A DNA stretch of 31,329 bases, taken from an uncultured Acetatifactor sp. (GTDB lineage Bacteria > Bacillota > Clostridia > Lachnospirales > Lachnospiraceae). Location of the stretch: positions 1 through 31,329 of the forward strand of contig CAJTZD010000023.1 in NCBI GenBank assembly GCA_910584235.1, in the 5' to 3' direction. How positions within the stretch are numbered: the stretch's first letter is position 1; each line of letters begins with the position of its first letter. Below the pieces are notes generated by a model, which was not told where the DNA came from, made no database searches, and saw nothing but the letters and a program-made list of their open reading frames with translations. This document shows positions 13,553 to 21,023 of this stretch, in pieces. Position numbers and translations under genes: made by a program.

Positions 13553-14488
13553 TTAAGTCCTTTCCCGTGCCTCCACCTCCCTGCGATACGGCAGCGACTC
13601 CTGCGCCCCGGCGCGGGTAACGGCGATGCCCGAAGCGCAGATGGCAAATTCCACTGCCTCCTGCTCTGTTCTCCCTTCAGCCAATGCCACGGCTACTGCC
13701 GCGTTAAAGCAGTCTCCCGCCGCAGTAGTGTCCACGGCCCGCACCTGTTTTGCCGGGAACCAGGCAACATGCCCTTTTCGAAAGACACCGCAGCCTTTTT
13801 CTCCCAGCGTCACGATCACGGTTCCCACTCCTTTGTCCAGGAGCCTGCGCGCTCCTTCCTGTATGGCCTGTCCGTCCCAGGTGCCGCCCGAAACTTCTCC
13901 CTCCATGCCACACAGCTTCATCAGTTCCGTTTCATTGGGCGTCAGATAGTCCAGTCCCCGGTAAATCTCATCCGGAATATGCTCCGGCGCGGGAGCGGGG
14001 TTTAAAATCACTTTCCCGCGGGCAGCCCTGGCATCCAGAATCGCACTATACAGCGCCTTTTGAGGAATTTCCATCTGGGCCAAGACAATACCGGCGGATC
14101 GGATGACTTCCCTTTTGCTTTTTATGTAATCCTCATCGCAGGAAAGGTTCGCCCCCTGGCTGACCACAATACAGTTGCCTCCGTTTTCCTCCACACAGAT
14201 AAAAGCGCTCCCCGTGGAGGCGGCCCTGTCGGTTTTGATATCGGAAACATCCACGCCCGCCTCTCTTAGCGCCTGGGTATGCTTCCTCCCGAAGTCATCA
14301 TCGCCCACACAGCCCAGCATCCTGACCTTTCCTCCCAGCCGTGCGGCTGCCATTGCCTGATTCGCCCCTTTGCCTCCAAGACCAAAGGAAAGATCCCTCG
14401 CAAGGATGGTCTCTCCGGTCTTCGGCAGTTCTTTCACCCTGATTGTCATATCTACGTTCATGCTTCCGATCACAAGGATATCACCCAT
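13553..14488 (-). CDS. rbsK: Ribokinase
   Basis: Phosphorylates ribose to ribose-5-phosphate with ATP in the cytoplasm. The 311-residue PfkB-family protein starts with the ribokinase motif ILVIGSMNVDMTIRV and has the sugar-binding GGKGANQA near residues 38-45. The catalytic block DTTAAGDCFNAA is at about 253-264, with the base Asp259; one Gly of the usual DTTGAGD is Ala here. The start at 14488 has AAAGGGAG upstream. It is first in a minus-strand operon with the importer, nucleoside hydrolase and rhamnosidase, and divergent from a LacI protein that carries a second ribokinase-like domain. A related sugar (for example deoxyribose) cannot be excluded. Confidence 0.9.
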   Translation of the reverse strand: MGDILVIGSMNVDMTIRVKELPKTGETILARDLSFGLGGKGANQAMAAARLGGKVRMLGCVGDDDFGRKHTQALREAGVDVSDIKTDRAASTGSAFICVEENGGNCIVVSQGANLSCDEDYIKSKREVIRSAGIVLAQMEIPQKALYSAILDARAARGKVILNPAPAPEHIPDEIYRGLDYLTPNETELMKLCGMEGEVSGGTWDGQAIQEGARRLLDKGVGTVIVTLGEKGCGVFRKGHVAWFPAKQVRAVDTTAAGDCFNAAVAVALAEGRTEQEAVEFAICASGIAVTRAGAQESLPYRREVEARERT

Positions 14489-14599
14489 TGCATTACTCCC
14501 TTTCGCGCCGGGGCGGCCGCCGGCGGCTTGCCATTGTTCCGTAAGCCGAAACAGGAAACGGAAACAGCTTTCGTCACAATGTTATGATAAATTAGTTTC

Positions 14600-14613
14600 G
14601 TAAAATATTTTAC
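14600..14613. promoter_or_regulatory. Perfect 14-bp palindrome, candidate operator
   Basis: GTAAAATATTTTAC is a perfect palindrome in the divergent promoter region. It would overlap the transcription start of the ribokinase operon and lies just upstream of the -35 of the LacI-kinase gene. That is a suitable position for a LacI-family repressor acting on both. It lacks the central CG of most LacI-family operators, so the assignment is tentative. Confidence 0.45.
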
Positions 14614-14617
14614 TTAC

Positions 14618-14646
14618 TTGATTTTTTCACATAAATAGTGTAAAGT
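14618..14646 (+). promoter_or_regulatory. Possible promoter of the LacI-kinase fusion gene
   Basis: TTGATT (14618-14623) and TAAAGT (14641-14646) are 17 bp apart on the plus strand. The -10 is weak. The transcript would carry a leader of about 95 nt including the long inverted repeat at 14666-14714. Confidence 0.35.
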
Positions 14647-14649
14647 CAA
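14621..14649 (-). promoter_or_regulatory. Possible promoter of the ribokinase operon
   Basis: On the minus strand TTGACT (14644-14649) and AAAAAT (14621-14626) are 17 bp apart. It overlaps the opposite promoter, and its start point would fall at the palindrome at 14600-14613. The -10 is poor, so this is a suggestion only. Confidence 0.3.
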
Positions 14650-14665
14650 TATTAAATATACAATA

Positions 14666-14714
14666 TGCACAAGAAAGTATTTTCTTAACAATTTTTCCTA
14701 TACTTTCTTGTGCA
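14666..14714. promoter_or_regulatory. 15-bp perfect inverted repeat before the LacI-kinase gene
   Basis: TGCACAAGAAAGTAT (14666-14680) is repeated inverted as ATACTTTCTTGTGCA (14700-14714) with 19 AT-rich bases between. It ends 14 bp before the AAGGAGG of the fusion gene. As DNA the two arms could be sites for a regulator. As RNA it makes a strong hairpin in the leader. There is no T-run after it, so it is not a standard terminator. Confidence 0.7.
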
Positions 14715-14747
14715 GAAACAGCAAGCATAAGGAGGCAAAGAACTATT

Positions 14748-16652
14748 ATGACCATCAACGAAATCGCCCGACTGGCAGACGTGTCTATTTCCACTGTGTC
14801 CAAAATCATGAACCACAAAGATCAGAACATCACTGCCGGGACCCGGGAAAAAGTATTGCAGATTGCAAAAGAATATAACTATGTCCCCTATGCTTCTGCC
14901 CGCAGCGCGTCTGTTTCCAAGACCTTTCTTCTGGGCGTGCTCATGCCCGACCTCTCCCAATGCGGAAAGCTGCTGGAAGGAATTCTGGACAGGGCCGCGA
15001 GACAGGGCTACCGCGTCATACCCTGCAGCAGCCAGGGCGATGCGGAAACCGAACTCAAACATATCTCCGCCCTGTGCAGGGCAAAGGTGGACGGTGTGAT
15101 CTGGGAGCCCGTGTGCACGGAAAGTCTTTCCCGACAAAGGTATTTTGAGGAAGAAAGCATCTGTGTCACCAGGCTTTGTGCAGGGACAAAGGACTGCTTT
15201 TTTATGGACTACAATGCTATAGTCTTCCGTGCCGCAGAGGAACTCATCCGGCTAAAGCACACGCAGTTTTCTCTGTTGGCAAATTCTCTAAATCCTGCAA
15301 ATGCCCTGGCCGGCTTCCGCTCCGCCCTCTTCAGCCACCAGATCCCCTTTGATCCCGACCGGCTCCTTGGGCAGGATTCCCGGGACTGGATCCCAAAAAT
15401 AAAGTCCCTGGGGCTCACAGGGGCCATCTGCACGGATTATCGTGACGCCCTGGAGCTGCTGGCGCTGTTAAAGCAATATCAGTATCAGGTGCCCGGCGAT
15501 TTCTCCGTCCTGGCGGTCACGGACGACAGGACGGCTCCGGTGCTGGCCGGATGTGTATCCACGCTTGCAGTCCCTTTCTATTCGTTTGGGATGCATCTGT
15601 GCGCCCATCTGCTGGGCCAGTGCGAACAGCACATCGCGCAGTATGTCCCCTTTGTCCCCGACTGCAATCCGGACTCTTCCCTGACGCTGGACGTGCCGCC
15701 CAGCGTAAAGCTTCCCCATATCATTGTAGTCGGCAGCCTCAACATTGACACCACTCTGAACATCGGGCGGCTCCCAAAGCCCGGGGAGACCATTACCGCC
15801 CGCCAGACCATCACCCCCGGCGGAAAGGGCACCAATCAGGCCGTAGGCGTGGCCAAACTCAACCACAAGGTCACTCTGCTGGGAAATGTGGGAAACGATC
15901 TGGAAACAGGACTGATCTATTCCTGCTTAAAAGAATACGGCATCGACACCGCGGGCATCCAGAAAGATAAATCCGCCGACACCGGAAGAGCCTACATTCA
16001 GGTACAGGACAGCGGGGAGTCCACAATCACGCTGCTCACCGGGGCAAACGGCACGCTGACGGCCAGAACCGTGGAGGAAAACAGCCATCTGTTCTCCCAT
16101 TGCGCCTACTGTCTGCTGCAAACCGAGGTAGCGGTGGAAGCCATTGAGGCGGCGGCTGCCATTGCCCGCCGCCATGGCGTAAAGACTATCCTGAAGCCCT
16201 CCTCCGTCTCCCGCTTAAGCGATGGGCTGCTGCAGAACACGGACATCTTCCTGCCTAACAGGGCGGAGATGGCAATCATATGCAACGAGGCTCCGGCCTT
16301 TTCTTCAGAGGCATTGAACCGACAGGCAGACCATATCCTGGAAAAAGGCGCCGGCGCAGTCATCATCACGCTGGGAGAGGACGGATGCTTTTTAAAGGAT
16401 GCGGATCACTCCGTGCTCTTTCCGGCAGCGGATTTCGCCCCCATGGACAAAACCGGCGGCAGCGATGCCTTTATCAGCGCCCTGGCCTCCTATCTCCTGT
16501 ACGGCTATGACCTCCATGCCGCGATCCGCATTGCCCACTGCGCCGCCGGCTTTTGCATCTCCAGGCAGGGCATCGTCCCCGCCCTGATCGATCAGACATC
16601 GCTGGAGAAGTATATCCACAATACCTGCCCGGAGCTGCTGGGGAAAAAGTGA
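14748..16652 (+). CDS. LacI-family regulator fused to a PfkB/ribokinase-type sugar kinase
   Basis: A 634-residue fusion. Residues 1-55 are a LacI helix-turn-helix with hinge (MTINEIARLADVSISTVSKI). Residues about 60-320 are a periplasmic-binding-protein-like ligand domain (FLLGVLMPDLSQCGKLLEGI). From about 324 a full ribokinase-family domain follows: IIVVGSLNIDTTLNIG, the GGKGTNQAV substrate loop near 358, and the phosphate/catalytic block DKTGGSDAFISAL near 566-578. That block keeps the Asp but reads GGSD where GAGD is usual. The kinase part is complete (about 310 residues), so it may phosphorylate or just bind the inducer sugar. AAGGAGG precedes the start by 12 bp. It is divergent from rbsK and probably represses that operon. 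The frame is continuous, and no frameshift is needed to join the parts. Confidence 0.92.
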   Translation: MTINEIARLADVSISTVSKIMNHKDQNITAGTREKVLQIAKEYNYVPYASARSASVSKTFLLGVLMPDLSQCGKLLEGILDRAARQGYRVIPCSSQGDAETELKHISALCRAKVDGVIWEPVCTESLSRQRYFEEESICVTRLCAGTKDCFFMDYNAIVFRAAEELIRLKHTQFSLLANSLNPANALAGFRSALFSHQIPFDPDRLLGQDSRDWIPKIKSLGLTGAICTDYRDALELLALLKQYQYQVPGDFSVLAVTDDRTAPVLAGCVSTLAVPFYSFGMHLCAHLLGQCEQHIAQYVPFVPDCNPDSSLTLDVPPSVKLPHIIVVGSLNIDTTLNIGRLPKPGETITARQTITPGGKGTNQAVGVAKLNHKVTLLGNVGNDLETGLIYSCLKEYGIDTAGIQKDKSADTGRAYIQVQDSGESTITLLTGANGTLTARTVEENSHLFSHCAYCLLQTEVAVEAIEAAAAIARRHGVKTILKPSSVSRLSDGLLQNTDIFLPNRAEMAIICNEAPAFSSEALNRQADHILEKGAGAVIITLGEDGCFLKDADHSVLFPAADFAPMDKTGGSDAFISALASYLLYGYDLHAAIRIAHCAAGFCISRQGIVPALIDQTSLEKYIHNTCPELLGKK

Positions 16653-16855
16653 GTCCCGCAGGACGGCATCCCCTGACTGCAGACCGCAAACAGGAAAGCC
16701 ATGTCACATACCGGCTCCCGGTCCCGCCCAGATGGCAAAAGCCGCAGAGTGTAATGCCGTCAGAGAGCCTGATCTTTCCGGCTTTCAGCACCACGACTTT
16801 GTCCGCCTGCCTGCAGATTCCTACCTTGCGGGAATGCTCATGCAGGGGAAAGAAT
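16653..16855. other. Intergenic stretch, possible ABC-ATPase-like remnant on minus strand
   Basis: No complete gene is seen. On the minus strand, near 16740-16859, an open frame reads EHSRKVGICRQADKVVVLKA then GKIRLSDG, reminiscent of the D-loop/C-terminal end of ABC ATPases. It has no start and is interrupted by unrelated sequence running into the fusion gene. Too short to call a pseudogene with confidence. Confidence 0.25.
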
Positions 16856-16897
16856 AAAGTTGGGGCGTGTCCAAATATTCAGGCACGCCCCAACTTT
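16856..16897. terminator. Strong bidirectional terminator
   Basis: AAAGTTGGGGCGTG (16856-16869) pairs perfectly with CACGCCCCAACTTT (16884-16897) around a 14-nt loop, followed by a T-run on the plus strand. On the minus strand it lies 15 bp after the stop of the 33-aa gene. It can end transcription of the LacI-kinase fusion from the left and of the small gene from the right. Confidence 0.88.
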
Positions 16898-16912
16898 TTA
16901 TCCGCATTTCTT

Positions 16913-17014
16913 TCAGTCCTCCAGGTATTCTCTGTAATCCGCCTCGCTGGCAAAGAGCAGGTATCTGCCATCCACCAGTCCCATGTATCCGTCTGATGTG
17001 TTATATCCTTTCAT
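16913..17014 (-). CDS. 33-residue small protein, function unknown
   Basis: The ATG at 17014 has an excellent ribosome site (GGACAGGAGG, 7 bp) and the gene ends just before a strong terminator, so it has the parts of a real gene. The peptide opens MKGYNTSDGYMGLVDGRYLL and ends FASEADYREYLED. It is Tyr- and acidic-rich, with a GYMGLVDG turn and an amphipathic C-terminal helix. Similar tiny proteins with a G-Y-M-G-x-V-x-G-x-Y-x-L-F-A-S/T-E pattern occur, as I recall, across Lachnospiraceae without known function. No signal peptide or membrane segment is present. It lies downstream of mfd on the same strand, separated by 196 bp. Confidence 0.7.
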   Translation of the reverse strand: MKGYNTSDGYMGLVDGRYLLFASEADYREYLED

Positions 17015-17210
17015 ACTATTACCTCCTGTCCAAAATCAGTTGTCAACTGCTGTTCTGGATAGAAGATAACATTTTTTGAGAGTCATAAAACTCCCTCAAA
17101 ATTCCGGAATACGGTTTTCGTCTCTTTCCCTCTGCAGACACGCCCGCCGCAGGTCCATGATTTCTGAGCATTCACCGAGGCACGGTTCCCCCGGCTGTCC
17201 GGCGCTCTCT
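17015..17210. other. Gap between mfd and the small gene
   Basis: No gene is called. At 17072-17102 an imperfect inverted repeat (TTTTGAGAGT with ACTCCCTCAAAA) could form a hairpin, but on the minus strand it is followed by A residues, not T, so it is not a normal terminator for mfd. A 20-codon ATG frame near 17105-17167 has no ribosome site. Confidence 0.4.
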
Positions 17211-20200
17211 TTACCCCGCCGCGTCCGGCACATCCTCCAGGAACACTTCCGCTTCTTTCAGGAATTCCTCCGTCCTCTCCATCAGAAACTCCGCGTCCTT
17301 TTCTATCAGCCCCGTCTTCTTATATTTAAAGGTAAAGGAGGGCTTCCCGTAGGCCGTAAAGGTCAGGCTTTTGCCGTACTTGCCAAGGAGCTCGGGAATC
17401 TTCGCCGGATTCACCTCCGCGTCCGGGCGGAAAAGGAATGTAATCTTCTCGTTTTTCCCCTTGATGTCCGTCATGTACAGCTTGTGGGCGGCCACCCGGA
17501 TCAGGGCGATGCGCAGCAGATTGTCCACGGATTTCGGAATCTCCCCGAAGCGGTCCAGCAGCTCATCCCGCATGTCGTCCCGCTCTTTCACATTCTCAAT
17601 GCCGGCGATCCGCTTGTAGATATCCAGCTTCTGTACCTCATTGACGATATAAGCAGGCGGGATGAACGCGTCCACGTCCAGGTCGATGATTGTAGCAAAA
17701 TCCTGGGGCGCTTTGCCTCCTTTCAGGCCCTGCACGGCTTCATTGAGCATCTTGCAGTACAGATCGTACCCCACGGCCTCCATATGCCCGTGCTGGCGCA
17801 CCCCCAGGAGGTTCCCCGCCCCCCGGATCTCTAAGTCCCGCATGGCGATCTTGAAGCCGCTGCCCAAGTCGGTGAACTCCCGGATGGCCGAGAGCCGCTT
17901 CTCTGCCACTTCTTTCAGCATCTTGTCCCGCTTGTACATCAGAAAGGCGTAGGCGGTGCGGTTGGAGCGGCCCACCCGGCCCCTGAGCTGGTAGAGCTGG
18001 GACAGGCCTAAGTTGTCGGAATCGTGGATAATCATGGTGTTCACGTTGGAGATGTCCAGCCCGGTCTCTATGATGGTGGTGGACACCAGCACGTCGATCT
18101 CCCCGCCGATAAAGTCGAACATGATCCGCTCCAGCTCGTTCTCTTTCATCTGGCCGTGGGCGTAGGACACGTTGGCCTCGGGCAGCAGCGCCGCCAATCC
18201 GGCGGTGACGTCCGCGATATTGTTCACCCTGTTGTACACATAGTATACCTGTCCGCCCCTGGCCAGCTCCCTGGAGATGGCTTCCCGCACCAGCTCCTCG
18301 TTGTACTCGCAGACAAAAGTCTGGATAGGCTGGCGGTCCCCCGGCGGCTCCTCCAGCACGCTCATGTCCCGTATGCCGATGAGACTCATGTGCAGCGTCC
18401 TGGGGATGGGGGTGGCGGTAAGGGTGAGCACGTCCACATTTTCCTTTAGCTTCTTGATCTTTTCCTTATGGGTGACGCCGAAGCGCTGCTCCTCGTCTAT
18501 GATCAGCAGACCCAGATCCTTGAATTTTACATCCGCCGACAAAACCCTGTGGGTGCCGATGACGATGTCCACCAGGCCTTTCTGGAGGTCCGTTATGGTC
18601 TTTTTGATCTCCCCGGCGGTGCGGAAGCGGCTCATGAGCTCCGTGCGGATGGGATAGTCTTTCATGCGCTGTACGAAAGTAGTGTAGTGCTGCTGCGCCA
18701 ATATGGTGGTGGGCACCAGGTACACCACCTGCTTACCCTCCTGGACAGCCTTGAACGCGGCCCGGATGGCGATTTCCGTCTTGCCGTAGCCCACGTCCCC
18801 GCAGATGAGCCGGTCCATAATCTTGTGGCTCTCCATGTCCGCTTTCGTGTCCGCAATGGCCGCCAGCTGATCCTCCGTCTCCTCAAAGGGAAACATTTCC
18901 TCGAACTCCCGCTGCCAGACCGTGTCCTTTTCATAGGCATGGCCCTGGCTCTGCTGGCGCAGGGCGTAGAGCTGCACCAAGTCTGCGGCCACCTCGTTCA
19001 CGGCACTGCGGACCTTGCTCTTGGTGCGCTCCCATTCCTTGGAGCCCAGCTTATTTAACTTGGGCTTCCTGGCATCGGCGGAGGCATACTTCTGGATCAC
19101 GTCCAGGCCCGTAGCCAGCACGTAGAGATTGCCGCCGTCCCGGTACTCTATCTTGATGTAGTCCTTGACCACGCCCTCCATCTCTACCTTTTCGATGCCC
19201 TGATAGACCCCCAGGCCGTGACTTTCGTGGACCACGTAGTCCCCCACTTTCAGTTCGCCCCAGTCCTTGATTTTCTGTCCTTCATAGAGCTTCTTGGTAC
19301 GTTTCTTCTTTTTCTCTACGCCGAAGATGTCCGTCTCGGACACCACCACGAATTTAAGCATGGGGTACTCGAAGCCTTTGTTCACATGCCCGTAGTACGT
19401 CACCACCTCCCCGGCCTGCACCTCCCGCAGGGGATCCTCCGTATACACGGCGGTGAGCTCCTGATCCCGCAGATCCTCCGCCAGGCGCTTTGCCCGGGTG
19501 CGGGAGCCGGACAGCAGCAGGACGCGGTATCCGTTTTTGCGAAAGAGTTTCAGGTCTTTCACCAGGGCCTCAAAGCTGTTGTTGTAGGGGGCAAGGTTCC
19601 TGGCGGCCACATCCATCTTCCGGTCGGGTTTGAAGTATCCCTTTGCCTCCATGGTGGACAGGGTGACTACGCTGCCCTTTAAGAGATTGGCAGCCACCTG
19701 CTCCCCGCTGTAGAGGACATTCATCTGTCCGGGCAGGATATACCCTTTCTCCGCGCGCTGCCGCATGCTCTCGGAGAACTCCAGCTCTATGGCAACCGCC
19801 TGTTCCCTGACACGGTTAGGCTCGTCTATGAAATACACCGGCCCGGCATTGCCCGCAGCCGCGCCCAAGGTACCGCCCACCGACCTCCCGCCTGCCTCAC
19901 CCAAAGCGCTGCCTCCGGCCAGCCTGCCGCTCCCCGGCCTACCGCCCTCGCCCGCGGCAGAGCCGCCCCTGGCGATCCGCCCCAAAATCTCCGGCAGGGT
20001 CATGGTATCCTCATAGAAATACCGGATATACCCCTCCAGATTCGCCTTAGCCTTGAATTCCAGAAGCTGTTCCTTTAATTCCTTTACCTGGGATGAGATG
20101 CGGTGGGCCTCCTCGGTCTGAAAGGCCTCCCGGAAAATTTTCTGCTGCTTCGCGCTCTCGGCCTCCAGTTTTTTAAGACCTGTCCGGATGCGTTCCTCCT

Positions 20201-20882
20201 CCAGCACGAATTCCGAAGCCGGGAAGACGGAAATCCCCTCCAGGTTCTCGATGGAGCGCTGACTTAAGATGTCGAAGCTGCGGATGGACTCCACCTCGTC
20301 CCCCCACAGTTCGATACGGTAAGGGTTCTCCTCAGTCAGGTCGAAGATGTCGATAATGCCGCCCCGGACGGAGAACTGTCCCTGGCTCTCCACCTGGTAG
20401 CTCTTCTCGTAGCCCATGTCCACCAGCCGTGCACACAGCGCCCTCTCGTCCAGGGTGCTGCCCTTGTATACATCTATCACATCCCTGTCTGCATCCCACA
20501 GGACCTGGGGAGCCATGAGGGCGGCAAAGGTAGTGACCATGGTCACTGGCTTCTTCTCCATGAGCCTGCGCAGGACTTTGACCCGTTCCTTTACCAGTTG
20601 GTTGCCGTGGATGTCCGCCTGGAAGAAGATCAGATCCTTGGCGGGATACAGCATGACATTCCTGTCGTAAAATTTATATTCCTCAAAGATTTCCTTTGCT
20701 TTCAGGTCACTGTAAGTGACGATGACCTTGATTCGAAAGCCATCGCCCAACCCATAGATCATATGCAGCTTCTGGGAATCCACGCAGCCGGAAAGAGCCG
20801 TGATGCCCGCCCCTTTCCGGATAGCCTCCCTGATATTGCCGTATTCCGCCAGCTCCTGCAGCGGCGCCAGTAATGCCTGCAT
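17211..20882 (-). CDS. mfd: Transcription-repair coupling factor Mfd
   Basis: Removes RNA polymerase stalled at DNA damage and recruits UvrA. It is 1223 residues, slightly longer than usual. Domain order is N-terminal UvrB-like modules (about 1-390), the RNA-polymerase-interacting domain (around 540-620, LKVGDYVVHESHGLGVYQGI), and the RecG-like translocase with Walker A GDVGYGKTE near residue 695 and the box DEEQRFG near 800. The TRG region (HGQMKENELE, QLRGRVGRS) and the C-terminal UvrA-masking domain follow. A Gly/Ala/Arg-rich low-complexity insertion of about 45 residues (around 300-345) interrupts the UvrB-like part; it is encoded at about 19850-19985. The start at 20882 has TAGGAGGAAACG. 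It is probably co-transcribed with pth and the NUDIX gene upstream. Confidence 0.97.
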   Translation of the reverse strand: MQALLAPLQELAEYGNIREAIRKGAGITALSGCVDSQKLHMIYGLGDGFRIKVIVTYSDLKAKEIFEEYKFYDRNVMLYPAKDLIFFQADIHGNQLVKERVKVLRRLMEKKPVTMVTTFAALMAPQVLWDADRDVIDVYKGSTLDERALCARLVDMGYEKSYQVESQGQFSVRGGIIDIFDLTEENPYRIELWGDEVESIRSFDILSQRSIENLEGISVFPASEFVLEEERIRTGLKKLEAESAKQQKIFREAFQTEEAHRISSQVKELKEQLLEFKAKANLEGYIRYFYEDTMTLPEILGRIARGGSAAGEGGRPGSGRLAGGSALGEAGGRSVGGTLGAAAGNAGPVYFIDEPNRVREQAVAIELEFSESMRQRAEKGYILPGQMNVLYSGEQVAANLLKGSVVTLSTMEAKGYFKPDRKMDVAARNLAPYNNSFEALVKDLKLFRKNGYRVLLLSGSRTRAKRLAEDLRDQELTAVYTEDPLREVQAGEVVTYYGHVNKGFEYPMLKFVVVSETDIFGVEKKKKRTKKLYEGQKIKDWGELKVGDYVVHESHGLGVYQGIEKVEMEGVVKDYIKIEYRDGGNLYVLATGLDVIQKYASADARKPKLNKLGSKEWERTKSKVRSAVNEVAADLVQLYALRQQSQGHAYEKDTVWQREFEEMFPFEETEDQLAAIADTKADMESHKIMDRLICGDVGYGKTEIAIRAAFKAVQEGKQVVYLVPTTILAQQHYTTFVQRMKDYPIRTELMSRFRTAGEIKKTITDLQKGLVDIVIGTHRVLSADVKFKDLGLLIIDEEQRFGVTHKEKIKKLKENVDVLTLTATPIPRTLHMSLIGIRDMSVLEEPPGDRQPIQTFVCEYNEELVREAISRELARGGQVYYVYNRVNNIADVTAGLAALLPEANVSYAHGQMKENELERIMFDFIGGEIDVLVSTTIIETGLDISNVNTMIIHDSDNLGLSQLYQLRGRVGRSNRTAYAFLMYKRDKMLKEVAEKRLSAIREFTDLGSGFKIAMRDLEIRGAGNLLGVRQHGHMEAVGYDLYCKMLNEAVQGLKGGKAPQDFATIIDLDVDAFIPPAYIVNEVQKLDIYKRIAGIENVKERDDMRDELLDRFGEIPKSVDNLLRIALIRVAAHKLYMTDIKGKNEKITFLFRPDAEVNPAKIPELLGKYGKSLTFTAYGKPSFTFKYKKTGLIEKDAEFLMERTEEFLKEAEVFLEDVPDAAG

Positions 20883-20922
20883 CGTTTCCTCCTATTTTAA
20901 GTCGCTGCGCGACAGCACTAAA

Positions 20923-21013
20923 GGGTGTGGTTTCTTCGGCGCACACACAGGAGAGACAAATTTCATTCGGAAGTACCCTCATGAAATTTGCTCTCGTGCG
21001 CCTTCGCACCCCC
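20923..21013. repeat. Long imperfect palindrome between pth and mfd
   Basis: The arms 20923-20966 and 20981-21013 pair around a 14-nt loop. The innermost part (ACAAATTTCAT with ATGAAATTTG) is nearly perfect, followed by GAGAG/CTCTC, GGCGCAC/GTGCGCC and an outer GGTG/CACC-type zone. The left arm has extra bases forming a bulge. There is no T-run, so it resembles a REP/MITE-like or mRNA-stability element rather than a terminator. Confidence 0.65.
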
Positions 21014-21023
21014 ACCTGTCCAG

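Noticed and set aside
16740..16859. ABC-ATPase-like peptide on the minus strand (ADKVVVLKAGKIRLSDG)
   Set aside because: No start, no conserved upstream motifs and only about 30 suggestive residues; kept as a note and not called a pseudogene.
17072..17102. Inverted repeat as terminator of mfd
   Set aside because: The stem is followed by A residues on the coding strand, so it lacks the U-tract.
17105..17167. 20-codon ATG frame downstream of mfd (minus strand)
   Set aside because: No ribosome site and no recognisable pattern; a chance frame is as likely.
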